A stretch of 41,929 nucleotides of DNA, taken from assembly GCA_018384745.1 (NCBI GenBank), contig JAHAYH010000102.1, forward strand, positions 1 to 41,929. Reading direction: 5' to 3'. Shown in pieces: positions 1 to 10,430 of this stretch; position 1 is the stretch's first letter, and the number at the start of each line of letters is the position of its first letter. Below the pieces are notes generated by a model. It was not told the origin of the DNA and ran no database searches. It saw only the letters and a list, made by a program, of their open reading frames with translations. A program made the position numbers and the translations under genes. Source of the DNA: Caryophanon sp. (GTDB lineage: Bacteria > Bacillota > Bacilli > Bacillales_A > Planococcaceae).

Positions 1-82
1 TATGGCACCGCCCTTATGACGAACATCATGTTCGCCTCCACGCCCGCGGAAAGCCTGCCTCGACGTGAAAAGCAACCCCATG
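1..82. repeat. Partial copy of dispersed intergenic repeat (right end)
   Basis: The stretch around 39-56 (CACGCCCGCGGAAAGC) matches the right-hand part of the complete repeat between purN and purH (CACGCCTCAGGAAAGC, about 11146-11161). Only the end of the element is inside the window. A perfect 15-bp palindrome at 20-34 (CGAACATCATGTTCG) sits directly upstream of the match. Assignment rests on short similarity and is tentative. Confidence 0.45.
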
Positions 83-440
83 TTATGGTGAAGAGCCAAA
101 AATGAGCAATTGATCAATTGAAAATGGATCGTTTATAAATGCAATACGACATGATGCTACGCTTTTTTAACGTCTTATCACTTTCGAATAAAGTGACGTC
201 TTTTGTACACATATTTGCTCGGTTGCTAAATGGCAACGTTCTAAAAAGCTAACATGATGATCGTATGGATGACATGAAAGATTGTCCACTAAAATGGGCT
301 ACATAGTTGATGTGATGCTATTTGTTGCCATATTAGGAAGGTGACATCATCATGGTGACTTGCTTAGCGTAGTGTAAGTAAGTTTGCGTGACAACGAACC
401 GACATAATTACGCGCATTTAGCCGCTATTTCTTTCAATTG
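83..440. other. Intergenic region without a gene
   Basis: No supported coding sequence was found. A hairpin at 170-199 (CACTTT/AAAGTG with an outer ACGT/ACGT pairing and a five-base bulge) is followed by CTTTT and could be the terminator of a gene left of the window. A small stem (GTTGC/GCAAC) lies near 222-237. AGGAAGGTG near 335-343 looks like a ribosome binding site but leads only to a six-codon frame. Nothing else was recognised. Confidence 0.4.
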
Positions 441-445
441 ATTCT

Positions 446-454
446 TGCTATAAT
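446..454 (+). promoter_or_regulatory. Extended -10 promoter for yebG
   Basis: TGCTATAAT gives a perfect -10 hexamer (449-454) with an upstream TG. The -35 region about 17 bases upstream is poor. Transcription would start near 461, leaving a leader of about 20 bases that contains the GCGAGG ribosome binding site. Confidence 0.6.
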
Positions 455-483
455 GAACAAAAATGTTGAGAGCGAGGCAATAC

Positions 484-672
484 ATGAGCAAAAAGCAAAT
501 GTGGTTCGACGTCGAAGAGAACGAAACGATCGATGACTGTTTAACACGAATGAAGGAATTAGGTTACATGCCTGTTGGAAGAAAAGAAGAACCGATTTTT
601 CATATCGTAAATGGTGAACCGACAGTATTACGTCAAAAAATACAATTTAAAGGCTTAAAAGTAGAAGAATAA
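484..672 (+). CDS. yebG: NETI motif-containing protein (YebG-like)
   Basis: A small 62-residue protein of unknown function. The start at 484 is chosen over an upstream in-frame ATG at 463 because GCGAGG lies 6-12 bases before it and the product then begins [17 protein letters not shown], which carries the NETI motif near residues 13-16 that names this family (established knowledge). It has no membrane segment or signal peptide. In B. subtilis yebG also sits immediately before purE, so its position supports the assignment. It has its own extended -10 promoter and is separated from purE by the purine control region, so it probably is not part of the pur operon. No terminator was seen directly after it, so some readthrough into the purE leader is possible. 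Confidence 0.85.
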   Translation: MSKKQMWFDVEENETIDDCLTRMKELGYMPVGRKEEPIFHIVNGEPTVLRQKIQFKGLKVEE

Positions 673-686
673 ACGTCAGACCTTTG

Positions 687-732
687 AAAAACCGAACAAT
701 ATTGTTTTCTGAAAATTTATCGTTCGCATTTT
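687..732. promoter_or_regulatory. Pair of inverted PurBoxes (PurR operator)
   Basis: One box is centred on CCGAAC at 692-697, within AAAACCGAACAATA. The second, inverted, is GTTCG at 722-726, whose complement reads AATGCGAACGATA. Two inverted CGAA-containing boxes about 17 bases apart just upstream of the -35 match the Bacillus PurR operator layout, where PRPP relieves repression. The call is by motif and position. Confidence 0.8.
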
Positions 733-736
733 TTCG

Positions 737-765
737 TTGACGCACTGCAAATGTGTTGTTAAAAT
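737..765 (+). promoter_or_regulatory. Sigma-A promoter of the pur operon
   Basis: TTGACG (737-742), a 17-base spacer and TAAAAT (760-765), with TGT just before the -10. The predicted start near 772 lies about 18 bases before the riboswitch aptamer. The inverted PurBoxes end immediately upstream of the -35. Confidence 0.85.
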
Positions 766-789
766 GTGAAAAGGAAAACATTATTGAAT

Positions 790-856
790 CCCTCATATAT
801 GCTAGAGAATTGGCTCTAGTGTTTCTACCCGGCACCGTAATGCTGGACTATGTGGG
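790..856 (+). promoter_or_regulatory. Purine riboswitch aptamer, guanine class
   Basis: The three-way junction is readable by hand. P1 pairs CCC-U-CAUA (790-797) with UAUG-U-GGG (849-856). P2 is CUAGAG/CUCUAG (802-807, 814-819) around loop AAUUGG. J2/3 carries the hallmark GUUUCUACC. P3 is CCGGCA/UGCUGG around CCGUAA. The specificity base in the final GGACUAUG is C, which in this family reads guanine or hypoxanthine rather than adenine (established knowledge). It lies between the pur promoter and an intrinsic terminator, so guanine binding should end transcription before purE. Confidence 0.95.
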
Positions 857-928
857 AAAGCAACTTTTGGTGCGGTAAACGATAGGAGTGTGTGATGTAT
901 GTATTCACGAACTTTATTATGTCGAACG

Positions 929-994
929 ATCCTCAAGTAGTCTGCTTTCTTGTCATAGAATATGATGAGAGACAGATTATTTGAGGATTTTTTT
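929..994 (+). terminator. Riboswitch-controlled intrinsic terminator before purE
   Basis: ATCCTCAA (929-936) pairs with TTGAGGAT (981-988), with further pairing inside the loop (TCTG/CAGA), followed by a T run to 994. It lies downstream of the aptamer and is the probable expression platform. Confidence 0.85.
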
Positions 995-1082
995 ATTCGA
1001 ATGATCGTTACGAAGTGAGATTCATTAATGCAAAGATAAACTTTTACATCTACATTTATGGAACCTTAAAGGAGCGTAATTT

Positions 1083-1571
1083 ATGAATCCGAAAATTGGC
1101 GTCATTATGGGCAGTTCAAGTGACTGGGAAACGATGAAGCATGCTTGCGATATTTTAGACGAACTACAAGTGCCGTACGAAAAGCAAGTCGTGTCTGCAC
1201 ACCGCACACCAGACTTAATGTTTGAGTATGCAGAGGCAGCGCGTGGACGTGGCATTCACGTTATTATCGCAGGTGCAGGTGGTGCAGCGCATTTACCAGG
1301 AATGGTTGCAGCGAAAACGACATTACCGGTCATCGGTGTCCCTGTACAATCTCGCGCACTTAATGGCTTAGATTCATTATTATCAATCGTACAAATGCCA
1401 GGTGGTGTCCCTGTTGCAACGGTCGCAATCGGTAAAGCAGGAGCAACAAACGCAGGGTTACTTGCAGCACAAATTCTTTCAACGACAGACGCATCGCTTG
1501 CAGAGCGTTTAGATGCACGTCGCGAAGCAACAAAGCAGCAAGTGCTAGAAAGCTCAGGTGACTTAGTGTGA
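1083..1571 (+). CDS. purE: N5-carboxyaminoimidazole ribonucleotide mutase, PurE
   Basis: Converts N5-CAIR, the product of PurK, to CAIR in de novo purine synthesis; cytosolic. The 162-residue length is normal for class I PurE. The phosphate/substrate-binding motif GSSSDW lies at residues 10-15, SAHRTP at 38-43 with the catalytic histidine, and [12 protein letters not shown] near 63-74. The start ATG has AAAGGAG about eight bases upstream. It is the first gene of the operon behind the guanine riboswitch, and its stop overlaps the purK GTG start, which suggests translational coupling. Class I PurE with an adjacent purK indicates the bacterial two-step CAIR route rather than direct AIR carboxylation. 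Confidence 0.97.
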   Translation: MNPKIGVIMGSSSDWETMKHACDILDELQVPYEKQVVSAHRTPDLMFEYAEAARGRGIHVIIAGAGGAAHLPGMVAAKTTLPVIGVPVQSRALNGLDSLLSIVQMPGGVPVATVAIGKAGATNAGLLAAQILSTTDASLAERLDARREATKQQVLESSGDLV

Positions 1572-2692
1572 CGAAGATGATTTATCCAGGTCAAACGATT
1601 GGTATCATCGGAGGCGGACAATTAGGTCGCATGATGGCTATTGCCGCAAAGGAAGCTGGCTTTAAAGTAGCAGTATTAGAGCCATCAATGGATTCACCAT
1701 GTGGACAAGTAGCAGATATTCGCATCGTTGCAAATTACGACGACGAAGCTGCGCTAGAGGAACTTGCGGAAGTAAGTGATGTCATCACATATGAATTTGA
1801 AAACATTGACTATGAAGGCTTAAAGCGTTTAACGACAATTGCTTACGTTCCTCAAGGAGCAGAGCTTGTGCGCATTACACAAAATCGCGTCACAGAAAAA
1901 GCAGCGATCATCGAGGCAGGTTGCCCGGTCGCACCATATGTAGTTGCTAATACATATGAAGAATTAGTGGCACAAATCGATACAATTGGTTATCCAAGCA
2001 TCGTGAAAACGGCGCGCGGTGGCTACGATGGGAAAGGACAGCAGCTATTAAAATCAGCAGACGACCTACCGCTTGCGAAGGAGCTGTTTGTACACTCTCA
2101 ATGTATCGCAGAAGGCTTTGTACCATTTACAAAAGAGATTTCAGTCATCGTACAGCGTAACGGGAACGGCGACACGTGCTGTTTACCAGTTGGCGAAAAC
2201 ATTCATGTGCACCATATTTTACATGAAACAATTGTTCCAGCGCGCATCGATGCATCTACTGCTGAAAAGGCAGAGCAAGCGGCAACGAAAATTGCAGACT
2301 ACTTAAATTTAGTCGGTACCGTTGCGGTTGAAATGTTCGTATTAGAAGACGGTGAAATTGTTATTAACGAACTCGCACCACGTCCACATAACTCAGGGCA
2401 TTATTCAATCGAAGCTTGCAACATTTCACAGTTCCATCAGCATATTCGCGCTGTATGTGGTTGGCCCCTACGCAAACCACGTCTATGGGCACCATCGATC
2501 ATGGTGAACGTTTTAGGACAGCACGTTATGCCACTGAGCAATTCAATTTCGAAGTATCCGGATTGGTCCTTACATCTGTACGGCAAGTCTGAAGCAAAGG
2601 TTAACCGTAAGATGGGACATGTTACAATTATGACTGACGATGTTGAGACAACATTACAACAAATTGAACAATCTGGCATTTGGTCAGAATAA
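1568..2692 (+). CDS. purK: 5-(carboxyamino)imidazole ribonucleotide synthase, PurK
   Basis: ATP-grasp ligase that uses ATP and bicarbonate to carboxylate AIR to N5-CAIR for PurE. Length is 374 residues, as usual. The N-terminal nucleotide-fold loop [10 protein letters not shown] lies near residues 13-22, the ATP-grasp segment with [11 protein letters not shown] near 148-158, and the late metal/phosphate motif [13 protein letters not shown] near 265-277. GTG at 1568 is preferred over ATG at 1577 because AGGTG at 1556-1560 is correctly spaced for the GTG. The gene overlaps the end of purE by four bases. Nothing is missing from the active site as far as can be read. Confidence 0.96.
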   Translation: MTKMIYPGQTIGIIGGGQLGRMMAIAAKEAGFKVAVLEPSMDSPCGQVADIRIVANYDDEAALEELAEVSDVITYEFENIDYEGLKRLTTIAYVPQGAELVRITQNRVTEKAAIIEAGCPVAPYVVANTYEELVAQIDTIGYPSIVKTARGGYDGKGQQLLKSADDLPLAKELFVHSQCIAEGFVPFTKEISVIVQRNGNGDTCCLPVGENIHVHHILHETIVPARIDASTAEKAEQAATKIADYLNLVGTVAVEMFVLEDGEIVINELAPRPHNSGHYSIEACNISQFHQHIRAVCGWPLRKPRLWAPSIMVNVLGQHVMPLSNSISKYPDWSLHLYGKSEAKVNRKMGHVTIMTDDVETTLQQIEQSGIWSE

Positions 2693-2707
2693 AGGAGCAT
2701 ACTACAG

Positions 2708-4003
2708 ATGATTGAACGTTATACAAGACCCGAGATGGGCGCTATTTGGACAGAGCAAAATCGTTATCAAGCATGGTTAGAGGTAGAAATTTTAGCTTGC
2801 GAGGCATGGGCTGAGCTTGGAGAAATTCCGAAAGAGGACGTGAAGTTAATTCGCGAAAATGCCTCGTTCGATATTGACCGCATTTTACAGATTGAGCAAG
2901 AAACACGTCACGACGTAGTAGCATTTACGCGTGCTGTGTCAGAAACACTGGGCGAAGAGCGCAAATGGGTGCACTACGGATTAACGTCAACAGATGTAGT
3001 AGACACTGCTTTATCATATTTAATTAAACAAGCAAACGACATTTTACGTAAAGACATTCAAAACTTCATCGACATCATTGAAGCGCGTGCAAAAGAGCAT
3101 AAATACACGGTTATGATGGGACGTACACACGGCGTGCATGCAGAGCCAACAACATTCGGTTTAAAGCTTGCATTATGGCGTGAAGAAATGCTGCGTAACC
3201 AAGAGCGCTTTGAAGCAGCAGCGAAAGTAATTGAAACAGGTAAAATGTCAGGTGCGGTTGGTACGTACGCAAACATTGACCCTAAAGTGGAAGCGTACGT
3301 ATGTGAACACTTAGGTTTAGCAGCTGCACCAATTTCAACACAAACATTGCAGCGTGATCGCCATGCGCAATATATGTCGACGTTAGCATTAATCGCAGCA
3401 TCGATTGAAAAATTCGCAACGGAAATCCGCGGCTTACAAAAATCAGAAACACGTGAAGTCGAAGAAGCATTTGCAAAAGGCCAAAAAGGTTCATCAGCAA
3501 TGCCACATAAACGCAACCCGATTGGTTCTGAAAACATGACAGGTATGGCACGCTTAATGCGCGGCTATATGGTTACAGCATTTGAAAACGTCGCCCTTTG
3601 GCATGAGCGTGATATTTCACATTCATCAGCAGAGCGTGTCATTATCCCAGATGCAACGATTACATTAAATTACATGTTAAACCGTTTTAGCAACATCGTG
3701 AAAAACTTAACGGTATTCCCTGAAAATATGAAGCGTAACATGACGCGCACGTTCGGCTTAATTTACTCACAGCGCATTTTACTAGCATTAATCGACAAAG
3801 GATTAACACGTGAGGAAGCGTACGATACAGTACAGCCGCTAACAGCACGCGCATGGGATGAGCAAACGCAATTCCGTCCATTAGTAGAAGCAGACGAAAC
3901 AATTACGAAGCATTTAAATGCCGATGAAATTGAAGATTGCTTCGATTACAACTATCACATCCAGCAAGTGGATATGATCTTTGAACGACTTGGATTAAAC
4001 TAA
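2708..4003 (+). CDS. purB: Adenylosuccinate lyase, PurB
   Basis: Catalyses two beta-eliminations, SAICAR to AICAR in the IMP branch and adenylosuccinate to AMP. A member of the fumarase/aspartase superfamily that works as a homotetramer. The 431 residues match the family. TSTD lies at 93-96, GRTHG at 138-142 including a catalytic histidine, and the superfamily signature [10 protein letters not shown] at 262-271 holds the mobile catalytic serine loop. Start ATG is preceded by AAAGGAG. The 15-base gap from purK and absence of a terminator indicate cotranscription. Confidence 0.97.
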   Translation: MIERYTRPEMGAIWTEQNRYQAWLEVEILACEAWAELGEIPKEDVKLIRENASFDIDRILQIEQETRHDVVAFTRAVSETLGEERKWVHYGLTSTDVVDTALSYLIKQANDILRKDIQNFIDIIEARAKEHKYTVMMGRTHGVHAEPTTFGLKLALWREEMLRNQERFEAAAKVIETGKMSGAVGTYANIDPKVEAYVCEHLGLAAAPISTQTLQRDRHAQYMSTLALIAASIEKFATEIRGLQKSETREVEEAFAKGQKGSSAMPHKRNPIGSENMTGMARLMRGYMVTAFENVALWHERDISHSSAERVIIPDATITLNYMLNRFSNIVKNLTVFPENMKRNMTRTFGLIYSQRILLALIDKGLTREEAYDTVQPLTARAWDEQTQFRPLVEADETITKHLNADEIEDCFDYNYHIQQVDMIFERLGLN

Positions 4004-4026
4004 TCATTTTTGAGGGGGACGAACAC

Positions 4027-4737
4027 ATGAATAAAGGCGAGCTTTTATACGAAGGAAAAGCAAAACGTTTATACGCGACAGAGGATGCACAAATCCTCTT
4101 CGTCGAGTATAAAGATAGCGCAACCGCGTTTAACGGTGAAAAGAAGCAAGAGATTGACGGCAAAGGAAACTTGAACAATAAAATCACGACGTTAATATTC
4201 GAAAAATTACAAACTGCCGGTATTGCCTCACATTTTGTGAAGCGCATTTCGGATAACGAACAGCTTGTACGTAAAGTCGATATTATTCCGATTGAAGTTG
4301 TTGTTCGTAACATTGCAGCAGGCAGTTTAGCAAAGCGTATCGGCTATGACGAAGGGACACCATTGAAGCGTCCAATCGTTGAGTTTTATTACAAGGACGA
4401 TGCACTAGGCGATCCACATATTACAACCGAGCATATCGACGTTTTAGGTATTGCGACGGCTGAGGAAGTGGATGCGCTTTATGCACAAGCGCTTGCTGTG
4501 AACGACGTGTTACAGCCAATTTTTGCCCACGTTGGTGTGGAACTGATCGACTTTAAATTAGAGTTCGGTCGCGACAATGAAGGCAATGTGTTACTTGCAG
4601 ATGAAATTTCACCGGACACGTGTCGCTTATGGGATGCGAAAACGAAGCAAAAGCTCGACAAAGATGTGTTCAGACGCGATTTAGGCAGTTTAACAGAAGT
4701 ATACGAAATTATTCTTGAAAAACTTGGAGGCAAATAA
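4027..4737 (+). CDS. purC: SAICAR synthetase, PurC
   Basis: ATP-dependent condensation of CAIR with aspartate to SAICAR. At 236 residues it is the short bacterial form. Visible motifs are the N-terminal YEGKAKRLY near residues 8-16 (ATP binding), EVVVRNIAAGSLAKR near 90-104 and the C-terminal DEISPDTCRLWD near 193-204 (aspartate and metal region). The start ATG follows GAGGGGGACG. It sits 23 bases after purB, and its last codons supply the purS ribosome binding site. Confidence 0.97.
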   Translation: MNKGELLYEGKAKRLYATEDAQILFVEYKDSATAFNGEKKQEIDGKGNLNNKITTLIFEKLQTAGIASHFVKRISDNEQLVRKVDIIPIEVVVRNIAAGSLAKRIGYDEGTPLKRPIVEFYYKDDALGDPHITTEHIDVLGIATAEEVDALYAQALAVNDVLQPIFAHVGVELIDFKLEFGRDNEGNVLLADEISPDTCRLWDAKTKQKLDKDVFRRDLGSLTEVYEIILEKLGGK

Positions 4738-4741
4738 AGTC

Positions 4742-4987
4742 ATGAAAAAGGTTAAAATTTACGTAACGTTAAAAGAAAGTATTTTAGATCCACAAGGCTC
4801 AGCTGTAAAAGGTTCATTAGAAAAAATCGGTTACGGTGAAGTTGCAGACGTACGTATTGGTAAATATTTAGAAGTAACAATCGCAGACACAGACCGCGAC
4901 GTAGATACAATCGTAAAAGAAATGTGTGAAAAAGTGTTAACAAACACAGTGATTGAAAACTACCGCTACGAAATCGAGGAGGCATAA
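4742..4987 (+). CDS. purS: FGAM synthase subunit PurS
   Basis: The small 81-residue subunit of the three-part phosphoribosylformylglycinamidine synthase, which bridges PurL and PurQ and helps ammonia transfer (established knowledge). The start at 4742 ([13 protein letters not shown]) is chosen over an upstream in-frame ATG at 4715 inside purC because GGAGG at 4726-4730 is well placed and the shorter product matches the family. Spacing to purC is four bases and to purQ five, so the three subunits are likely translated together. Confidence 0.95.
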   Translation: MKKVKIYVTLKESILDPQGSAVKGSLEKIGYGEVADVRIGKYLEVTIADTDRDVDTIVKEMCEKVLTNTVIENYRYEIEEA

Positions 4988-4992
4988 TACAG

Positions 4993-5673
4993 ATGAAATT
5001 TGCAGTACTCGTTTTCCCAGGGTCTAACTGTGACGTAGATATGTACCACGCAATTAAGGACGAGCTAGGTGAAGAAGTAGAATACGTTTGGCATTCTGAA
5101 ACAAGCTTAGACGGCTTTGATGGTGTATTAGTACCTGGTGGATTCTCATATGGTGACTACTTACGTTGTGGCGCAATGGCGAACCAATCAAACATCATGA
5201 CAGCATTAAAGGAATTTGCAGCAGCAGGTAAGCCAGTACTTGGCGTATGTAACGGATTCCAAATTTTAACGGAAGCGGGTCTTTTACCAGGCGCGTTATT
5301 ACGTAACAAAAACTTAAAATTCATGTGCCGTACCGTAACGTTAAACGTTGAAAACAACAACACGTTATTTACAAACCAATACGCAGCAGGTGAACAAATC
5401 GAAATTCCAATCGCACACGGCGAAGGAAACTACTACTGTGACGAAGAGACGTTAGCTTCTTTACAAGCAAACAACCAAATCGTTTTCACATATGACAACA
5501 ACCCAAATGGTTCTTTACAAAACATCGCAGGAATCATTAACGAGCAAGGTAACGTACTTGGTATGATGCCTCACCCAGAGCGTGCAGCAAACGAAATCGT
5601 TGGCGGCGCAGACGGTTTAAAATTATTTACATCAATTGTTAAGCAGTGGAGGGAACAACATGTCAACAACTAA
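4993..5673 (+). CDS. purQ: FGAM synthase glutaminase subunit PurQ
   Basis: Class I glutamine amidotransferase that releases ammonia from glutamine for PurL. 226 residues. The nucleophile is Cys86 in GVCNGFQ, and the His194 and Glu196 partners lie in MPHPERA, so the triad is complete. PGGFSYGD near 48-55 forms the oxyanion region. The ribosome binding site GAGGAGG lies just upstream inside the end of purS. The gene overlaps the purL start by 14 bases, consistent with coupled synthesis of complex subunits. Confidence 0.97.
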   Translation: MKFAVLVFPGSNCDVDMYHAIKDELGEEVEYVWHSETSLDGFDGVLVPGGFSYGDYLRCGAMANQSNIMTALKEFAAAGKPVLGVCNGFQILTEAGLLPGALLRNKNLKFMCRTVTLNVENNNTLFTNQYAAGEQIEIPIAHGEGNYYCDEETLASLQANNQIVFTYDNNPNGSLQNIAGIINEQGNVLGMMPHPERAANEIVGGADGLKLFTSIVKQWREQHVNN

Positions 5674-7891
5674 CTTCGAGCCAACAGCGGAGCAAATTAA
5701 AGAGCAACGTCTGTACGCAGATATGGGTATGACAGATGCAGAGTATGAATTAGCAGTCGAAAAATTAGGACGCATGCCAAACTGGACAGAAATCGGTCTA
5801 TTCTCAGTAATGTGGTCAGAGCACTGCTCATATAAAAAGTCGAAGCCAGTACTTCGCAAGTTCCCAACAAAAGGTCCTCAAGTATTACAAGGTCCTGGTG
5901 AAGGTGCAGGGATCGTTGATATTGGCGATGAGCAAGCGGTTGTATTCAAAATGGAATCGCACAACCACCCTTCAGCAATTGAGCCGTACCAAGGGGCAGC
6001 AACAGGTGTAGGCGGTATTATTCGTGACGTATTCTCAATGGGTGCACGTCCAATCGCGATGTTAAACTCATTACGCTTTGGTGAATTAAAATCAGCGCGT
6101 GGTAAATATTTATTTGAAGAAGTTGTTGCAGGGATCGCAGGTTACGGTAACTGTATCGGCATCCCAACAGTTGGTGGCGAAATTCAATTCGACCCTTGCT
6201 ACGAAGGCAACCCACTTGTAAATGCAATGTGCGTTGGTTTAATCGACCATAAGGACATTCAAAAAGGTGTGGCAGCCGGCGTAGGCAACACGGTTATGTA
6301 CGTTGGTGCAAAAACAGGTCGTGATGGTATTCACGGTGCGACGTTCTCTTCTGAAGAACTATCAGAAGAAGCAGACGAAAAGCGCTCAGCTGTTCAAGTT
6401 GGTGACCCGTTCATGGAGAAGCTATTACTTGAAGCATGCTTAGAAGTGGTGAAATCAGATGCACTTGTTGGGATTCAAGACATGGGTGCGGCCGGCTTAA
6501 CATCATCTTCAGCGGAGATGGCATCAAAAGCAGGCACTGGTGTTGAAATGAACTTAGACTTAGTACCACAACGTGAAACAGGTATGTCAGCATACGAAAT
6601 GATGCTTTCTGAATCACAAGAGCGTATGTTAATCGTTGTGAAAACAGGTCGTGAAGACGAAATTAAAGCGATCTTTGAAAAATACGATTTAGATGCAGTA
6701 GCAGTAGGTCGCGTAACAGACGATAAAATGCTTCGTTTATTACACAAAGGTGAAGTAGTAGCGGAAGTACCAGCAGACGCATTAGCAGAGGACGCACCTG
6801 TATACAACATGCCGGAAGCAGAACCTGCATACTTTGCACAGTACCAAGCGATGGAAAATGCAGAGCCAGCTGTAACAGATTATAAAGAAACGTTATCGGC
6901 GTTATTACAAGCACCAACTGTTGCTTCTAAAGAATGGGTATACGATCAATACGATTACCAAGTGCGTACAAATACAGTAGTTGCACCAGGTTCTGACGCA
7001 GCGGTGATTCGCGTACGCGGTACGAACAAAGGATTAGCGATGACAACAGACTGTAACTCTCGCTACATTTATTTAGACCCGACAACAGGTGGTAAAATTG
7101 CGGTTGCAGAAGCGGCGCGTAACATCGTTGCAACTGGTGCGAAACCACTTGCGATTACAGACTGCTTAAACTTCGGTAACCCAGAAAAACCAGAGATTTT
7201 CTGGCAGATCCAAAAATCAGCAGACGGTATTTCAGAAGCGTGTTTAGCACTTGATGCACCGGTCATTGGCGGTAACGTATCAATGTACAACGAACGTTCT
7301 GGTGAAGCGGTGTACCCAACACCAACAATCGGTATGGTCGGCTTAGTGGAAGACTTAGCACACGTAACAACACAAGATGCGAAAAACGCAGGCGACATCG
7401 TGTATGTAATCGGTGAAACGAAAACAGAATTCGGTGGCTCTGAGCTTCAAAAGTTAGTGGAAGGTCGCATTTTCGGTCAAGCACCAACAATCGATCTTGC
7501 AGTAGAAGCAAAACGCCAAGACGAGTTACTTGCAGCTATTCGCGCAGGACTTGTCGCATCAGCACACGACGTATCTGAAGGCGGCGTAGCGGTAGCGCTT
7601 GCGGAAAAAACATTCGATGCAAACGGTTTAGGGATGAACGTAACATTAACAGGATCTGCGACAACTGCGCTATTTGCAGAAACGCAATCTCGCTTTATCG
7701 TAACGGTATCACCAGCGAATAAAGACGCATTCGAAAAAATCGTAACTGATGCAAATGAAATCGGTGTCGTAACAGATGATGCAACACTAACAATTAACGG
7801 AGAAACTGGCGTGTTAGTAGAAGGTTCAGTGGAGGAATTCCGTTCTGCTTGGAAAGGAGCAATCCCATGTTTACTGAAATCAGAGGCTTAA
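5660..7891 (+). CDS. purL: FGAM synthase large subunit PurL
   Basis: ATP-dependent amidation of FGAR to FGAM using ammonia from PurQ. At 743 residues this is the small PurL, lacking a fused glutaminase, as expected with separate purS and pur[22 protein letters not shown]-type sequence near residues 90-112 forms the nucleotide-binding core, and two AIRS-type halves are visible. The start at 5660 (MSTTNFEP) follows GGAGGG; an upstream ATG at 5636 within purQ is disfavoured. The end overlaps purF by 25 bases. Confidence 0.97.
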   Translation: MSTTNFEPTAEQIKEQRLYADMGMTDAEYELAVEKLGRMPNWTEIGLFSVMWSEHCSYKKSKPVLRKFPTKGPQVLQGPGEGAGIVDIGDEQAVVFKMESHNHPSAIEPYQGAATGVGGIIRDVFSMGARPIAMLNSLRFGELKSARGKYLFEEVVAGIAGYGNCIGIPTVGGEIQFDPCYEGNPLVNAMCVGLIDHKDIQKGVAAGVGNTVMYVGAKTGRDGIHGATFSSEELSEEADEKRSAVQVGDPFMEKLLLEACLEVVKSDALVGIQDMGAAGLTSSSAEMASKAGTGVEMNLDLVPQRETGMSAYEMMLSESQERMLIVVKTGREDEIKAIFEKYDLDAVAVGRVTDDKMLRLLHKGEVVAEVPADALAEDAPVYNMPEAEPAYFAQYQAMENAEPAVTDYKETLSALLQAPTVASKEWVYDQYDYQVRTNTVVAPGSDAAVIRVRGTNKGLAMTTDCNSRYIYLDPTTGGKIAVAEAARNIVATGAKPLAITDCLNFGNPEKPEIFWQIQKSADGISEACLALDAPVIGGNVSMYNERSGEAVYPTPTIGMVGLVEDLAHVTTQDAKNAGDIVYVIGETKTEFGGSELQKLVEGRIFGQAPTIDLAVEAKRQDELLAAIRAGLVASAHDVSEGGVAVALAEKTFDANGLGMNVTLTGSATTALFAETQSRFIVTVSPANKDAFEKIVTDANEIGVVTDDATLTINGETGVLVEGSVEEFRSAWKGAIPCLLKSEA

Positions 7892-9288
7892 ACGAGGAAT
7901 GTGGCGTCTTTGGCATATGGGGACATACTGAAAGTGCACAGCTAAGCTATTACGGCTTACATGCACTGCAACACCGAGGTCAAGAAGGAGCAGGGATTGT
8001 CGTAACAGACGGCAATTCACTGCGCCCTGTCAAAGGTGAAGGCTTAGTCAATGATGTATTTAACGAAGAAAAACTACGTGCGGCAACAGGTCACGCGGCC
8101 ATTGCACACGTACGCTATCCAACAGCTGGTGGTGGCGGAATCGAAAACGTACAGCCGTTATTATTCCGTTCATCAACAGGCTCATTGGCGATTGCGCATA
8201 ACGGAAACTTAGTAAATGCCAATCACTTAAAGCAAAACTTAGAGCGTTCAGGTAGTATTTTCAATTCGACATCCGATACAGAAGTCGTGATCCACTTAAT
8301 TAAAAAGTCGTCACACTCACCGTTTCGAGCAAAGGTGAAAAATGCCCTTTCTTTATTAAAAGGTGCCTTTGCCCTTATGATTTTAACGAAAGACATGATG
8401 ATTGTCGCGCGTGATCGCAACGGTTTACGCCCTCTATCATTAGGTAAATTAGGCGACGCTTGGGTTGTTGCATCGGAAACATGTGCATTTGATTTAATCG
8501 GTGCGGAATATGTGCGCGATGTAGAACCAGGCGAGCTATTATACATTACAAACAACGGTTTAGAAGTAGACCGCATTTCAGACGACATTGCACCACGTGC
8601 GATGTGCGCAATGGAGTACGTATACTTTGCACGTCCAGATTCAAACATCGATACGGTAAACGTCCACATGGCGCGTAAACGTATGGGGCGTGAGCTTGCA
8701 CGTGAAGTAGCAGGCATTGAAGCGGACGTTGTGACAGGTGTACCGGATTCATCGCTATCGTCTGCGATTGGGTTTGCGGAAGAAAGTGGCATTCCGTACG
8801 AGCTTGGTTTAATTAAAAACCGTTACGTCGGTCGTACGTTCATTCAGCCAACGCAAGAGCTGCGCGAGCGCGGTGTTAAAATGAAGCTTTCGCCAGTCGT
8901 ACAAGTCGTGAAAGGTAAGCGCGTCATTATGGTGGATGATTCGATCGTGCGCGGTACGACGTCAAAACGTATTGTACGCATGTTAAAAGAAGCAGGTGCA
9001 GCAGAGGTACACGTGATGATTACATCGCCACCGATGACGAATCCATGCTTCTACGGCATTGATACGTCAACGTCAGAGCAGTTAATCGCTTCTAGCCATA
9101 GCGTTGAAGAAATTCGCGAGGCAATCGAAGCGGATACATTAACGTTTTTAACACCTGAAGGCATGGTGCGTGCAACGGCGCGTCCGTTCGATGATGAAAA
9201 CGGCGGTCTTTGCATGGCTTGTTTCACAGGGAACTACCCAACAGAAATTTTCTCAGATACAGTTTTACCACACGAAAAAGAGTGTTAA
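7867..9288 (+). CDS. purF: Amidophosphoribosyltransferase, PurF
   Basis: First committed step: PRPP plus glutamine to phosphoribosylamine. 473 residues from ATG 7867 (RBS AAAGGAG). Residues 1-11 ([11 protein letters not shown]) form the propeptide removed in Bacillus-type PurF to expose Cys12 in CGVFG as the N-terminal nucleophile. The PRPP loop [13 protein letters not shown] is near residues 356-368. Candidate [4Fe-4S] cysteines are in AMCAM, NPCFYG and GLCMACF, so this is the oxygen-sensitive iron-sulfur type. The start lies inside the end of purL. A strong hairpin follows the stop codon before purM. Confidence 0.97.
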   Translation: MFTEIRGLNEECGVFGIWGHTESAQLSYYGLHALQHRGQEGAGIVVTDGNSLRPVKGEGLVNDVFNEEKLRAATGHAAIAHVRYPTAGGGGIENVQPLLFRSSTGSLAIAHNGNLVNANHLKQNLERSGSIFNSTSDTEVVIHLIKKSSHSPFRAKVKNALSLLKGAFALMILTKDMMIVARDRNGLRPLSLGKLGDAWVVASETCAFDLIGAEYVRDVEPGELLYITNNGLEVDRISDDIAPRAMCAMEYVYFARPDSNIDTVNVHMARKRMGRELAREVAGIEADVVTGVPDSSLSSAIGFAEESGIPYELGLIKNRYVGRTFIQPTQELRERGVKMKLSPVVQVVKGKRVIMVDDSIVRGTTSKRIVRMLKEAGAAEVHVMITSPPMTNPCFYGIDTSTSEQLIASSHSVEEIREAIEADTLTFLTPEGMVRATARPFDDENGGLCMACFTGNYPTEIFSDTVLPHEKEC

Positions 9289-9289
9289 T

Positions 9290-9327
9290 GAAAACAGCAT
9301 TCGTGCGTATTGCACGAATGCGTTTTC
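9290..9327 (+). other. Strong hairpin between purF and purM
   Basis: GAAAAC-A-GCATTCGTGC pairs fully with GCACGAATGC-GTTTTC around GTATT, leaving one bulged A: 16 base pairs. Only TTTTC follows, without a long T run. It may be an inefficient terminator, an mRNA stability element or a processing site that sets purF against purM levels. The structure is seen; the role is inference. Confidence 0.7.
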
Positions 9328-9374
9328 TACAAGTAAGTAACGATGCTTTTTAAAATTTAGGAGGATCAATCAAG

Positions 9375-10430
9375 ATGTCTAAAGCATATGAGCAAGCAGG
9401 CGTAAATATCGAGGCAGGTTATGAAGCAGTTCAACGTATGAAATCACATGTGGAACGTACAAATCGTTTAGGTGTAATGGGCACATTCGGCGGCTTTGGC
9501 GGCATGTTCGACTTATCAACATTAAACTTAAAAGAACCGGTACTGATCTCAGGTACAGACGGCGTTGGAACAAAATTAAAGTTAGCGTTTATGGTAGATA
9601 AACACGATACAATCGGAATCGACTGTGTAGCAATGTGTGTAAATGATATTGTCGCACAAGGTGCAGAACCACTTTACTTCCTTGACTACGTAGCTGTAGG
9701 AAAGGCAGAGCCAGCAAAAATCGAACAAATCGTAAAAGGTGTAGCGGATGGCTGTGTGCAATCAGGCGCTGCATTAATCGGTGGCGAAACGGCAGAAATG
9801 CCAGGTCTTTATGAAGAAGATGAATACGATTTAGCAGGATTTGCGGTAGGTGCTTGTGAGAAGGCAGACATCGTAACAGGCGAGCGCATTGCAGAAGGTG
9901 ACGTTTTAATCGGGATCGCATCAAGCGGTGTTCATTCAAACGGTTACTCATTAGTGCGTAAAGTTGTATTTGCAGATCATGACTATGCAGTCGATGCAGT
10001 AGTGGAAGGCTATGAAGACTTAGGTCCGATTGGTGAAGCACTACTCGTTCCAACGAAGCTTTATGCAAAGCCAGTGCTTGCGGCGTTAAAAGCAGCGGAC
10101 GTACATGGTTGTGCGCACGTAACAGGTGGCGGTTTCTATGAAAACTTACCACGTATGATGCCAGCTGGTTTAGCAACTGAAATCGATTTAGGCTCTTGGC
10201 CAGTGCTACGCATTTTTGAATTCTTAAAAGATAAAGGGCAACTTGCAGATAAAGATTTATACAATGTATTCAACATGGGCATTGGTTTTGTACTTGCCGC
10301 ACCAGCAGCAGAGGCAGCGAAAGTAATCGAAGCGATCGAAGCGAACGGTGAAAAAGCATATACAATTGGCCGCGTTGTAAAAGGCGAAGGCGTTCTTTTC
10401 AACGGGGAGCATGATGGGAGCTTAGTGTAA
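9375..10430 (+). CDS. purM: AIR synthetase (phosphoribosylformylglycinamidine cyclo-ligase), PurM
   Basis: ATP-dependent ring closure of FGAM to AIR. 351 residues, a homodimer in the same superfamily as Pur[12 protein letters not shown] near residues 59-69 and [11 protein letters not shown] near 136-146 are characteristic nucleotide and metal segments, and HVTGGGF near 249-255 lies in the second half. The start ATG has TTAGGAGGATC upstream. The 86-base gap after purF contains a hairpin. The last base of its stop codon is the first base of the purN ATG. Confidence 0.97.
   Translation: MSKAYEQAGVNIEAGYEAVQRMKSHVERTNRLGVMGTFGGFGGMFDLSTLNLKEPVLISGTDGVGTKLKLAFMVDKHDTIGIDCVAMCVNDIVAQGAEPLYFLDYVAVGKAEPAKIEQIVKGVADGCVQSGAALIGGETAEMPGLYEEDEYDLAGFAVGACEKADIVTGERIAEGDVLIGIASSGVHSNGYSLVRKVVFADHDYAVDAVVEGYEDLGPIGEALLVPTKLYAKPVLAALKAADVHGCAHVTGGGFYENLPRMMPAGLATEIDLGSWPVLRIFEFLKDKGQLADKDLYNVFNMGIGFVLAAPAAEAAKVIEAIEANGEKAYTIGRVVKGEGVLFNGEHDGSLV

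Noticed and set aside
335-376. Short gene after AGGAAGGTG near 335
   Set aside because: The frame from the nearby ATG stops after six codons and no alternative frame shows protein-like sequence.
9589-10176. Long minus-strand frame opposite purM (195 codons), and similar frames opposite purF, yerA, gatC/gatA and purB
   Set aside because: They lie fully opposite strongly supported genes, have low-complexity Leu/His- or Ser-rich products and no ribosome binding sites; they mirror the codon bias of the real genes.
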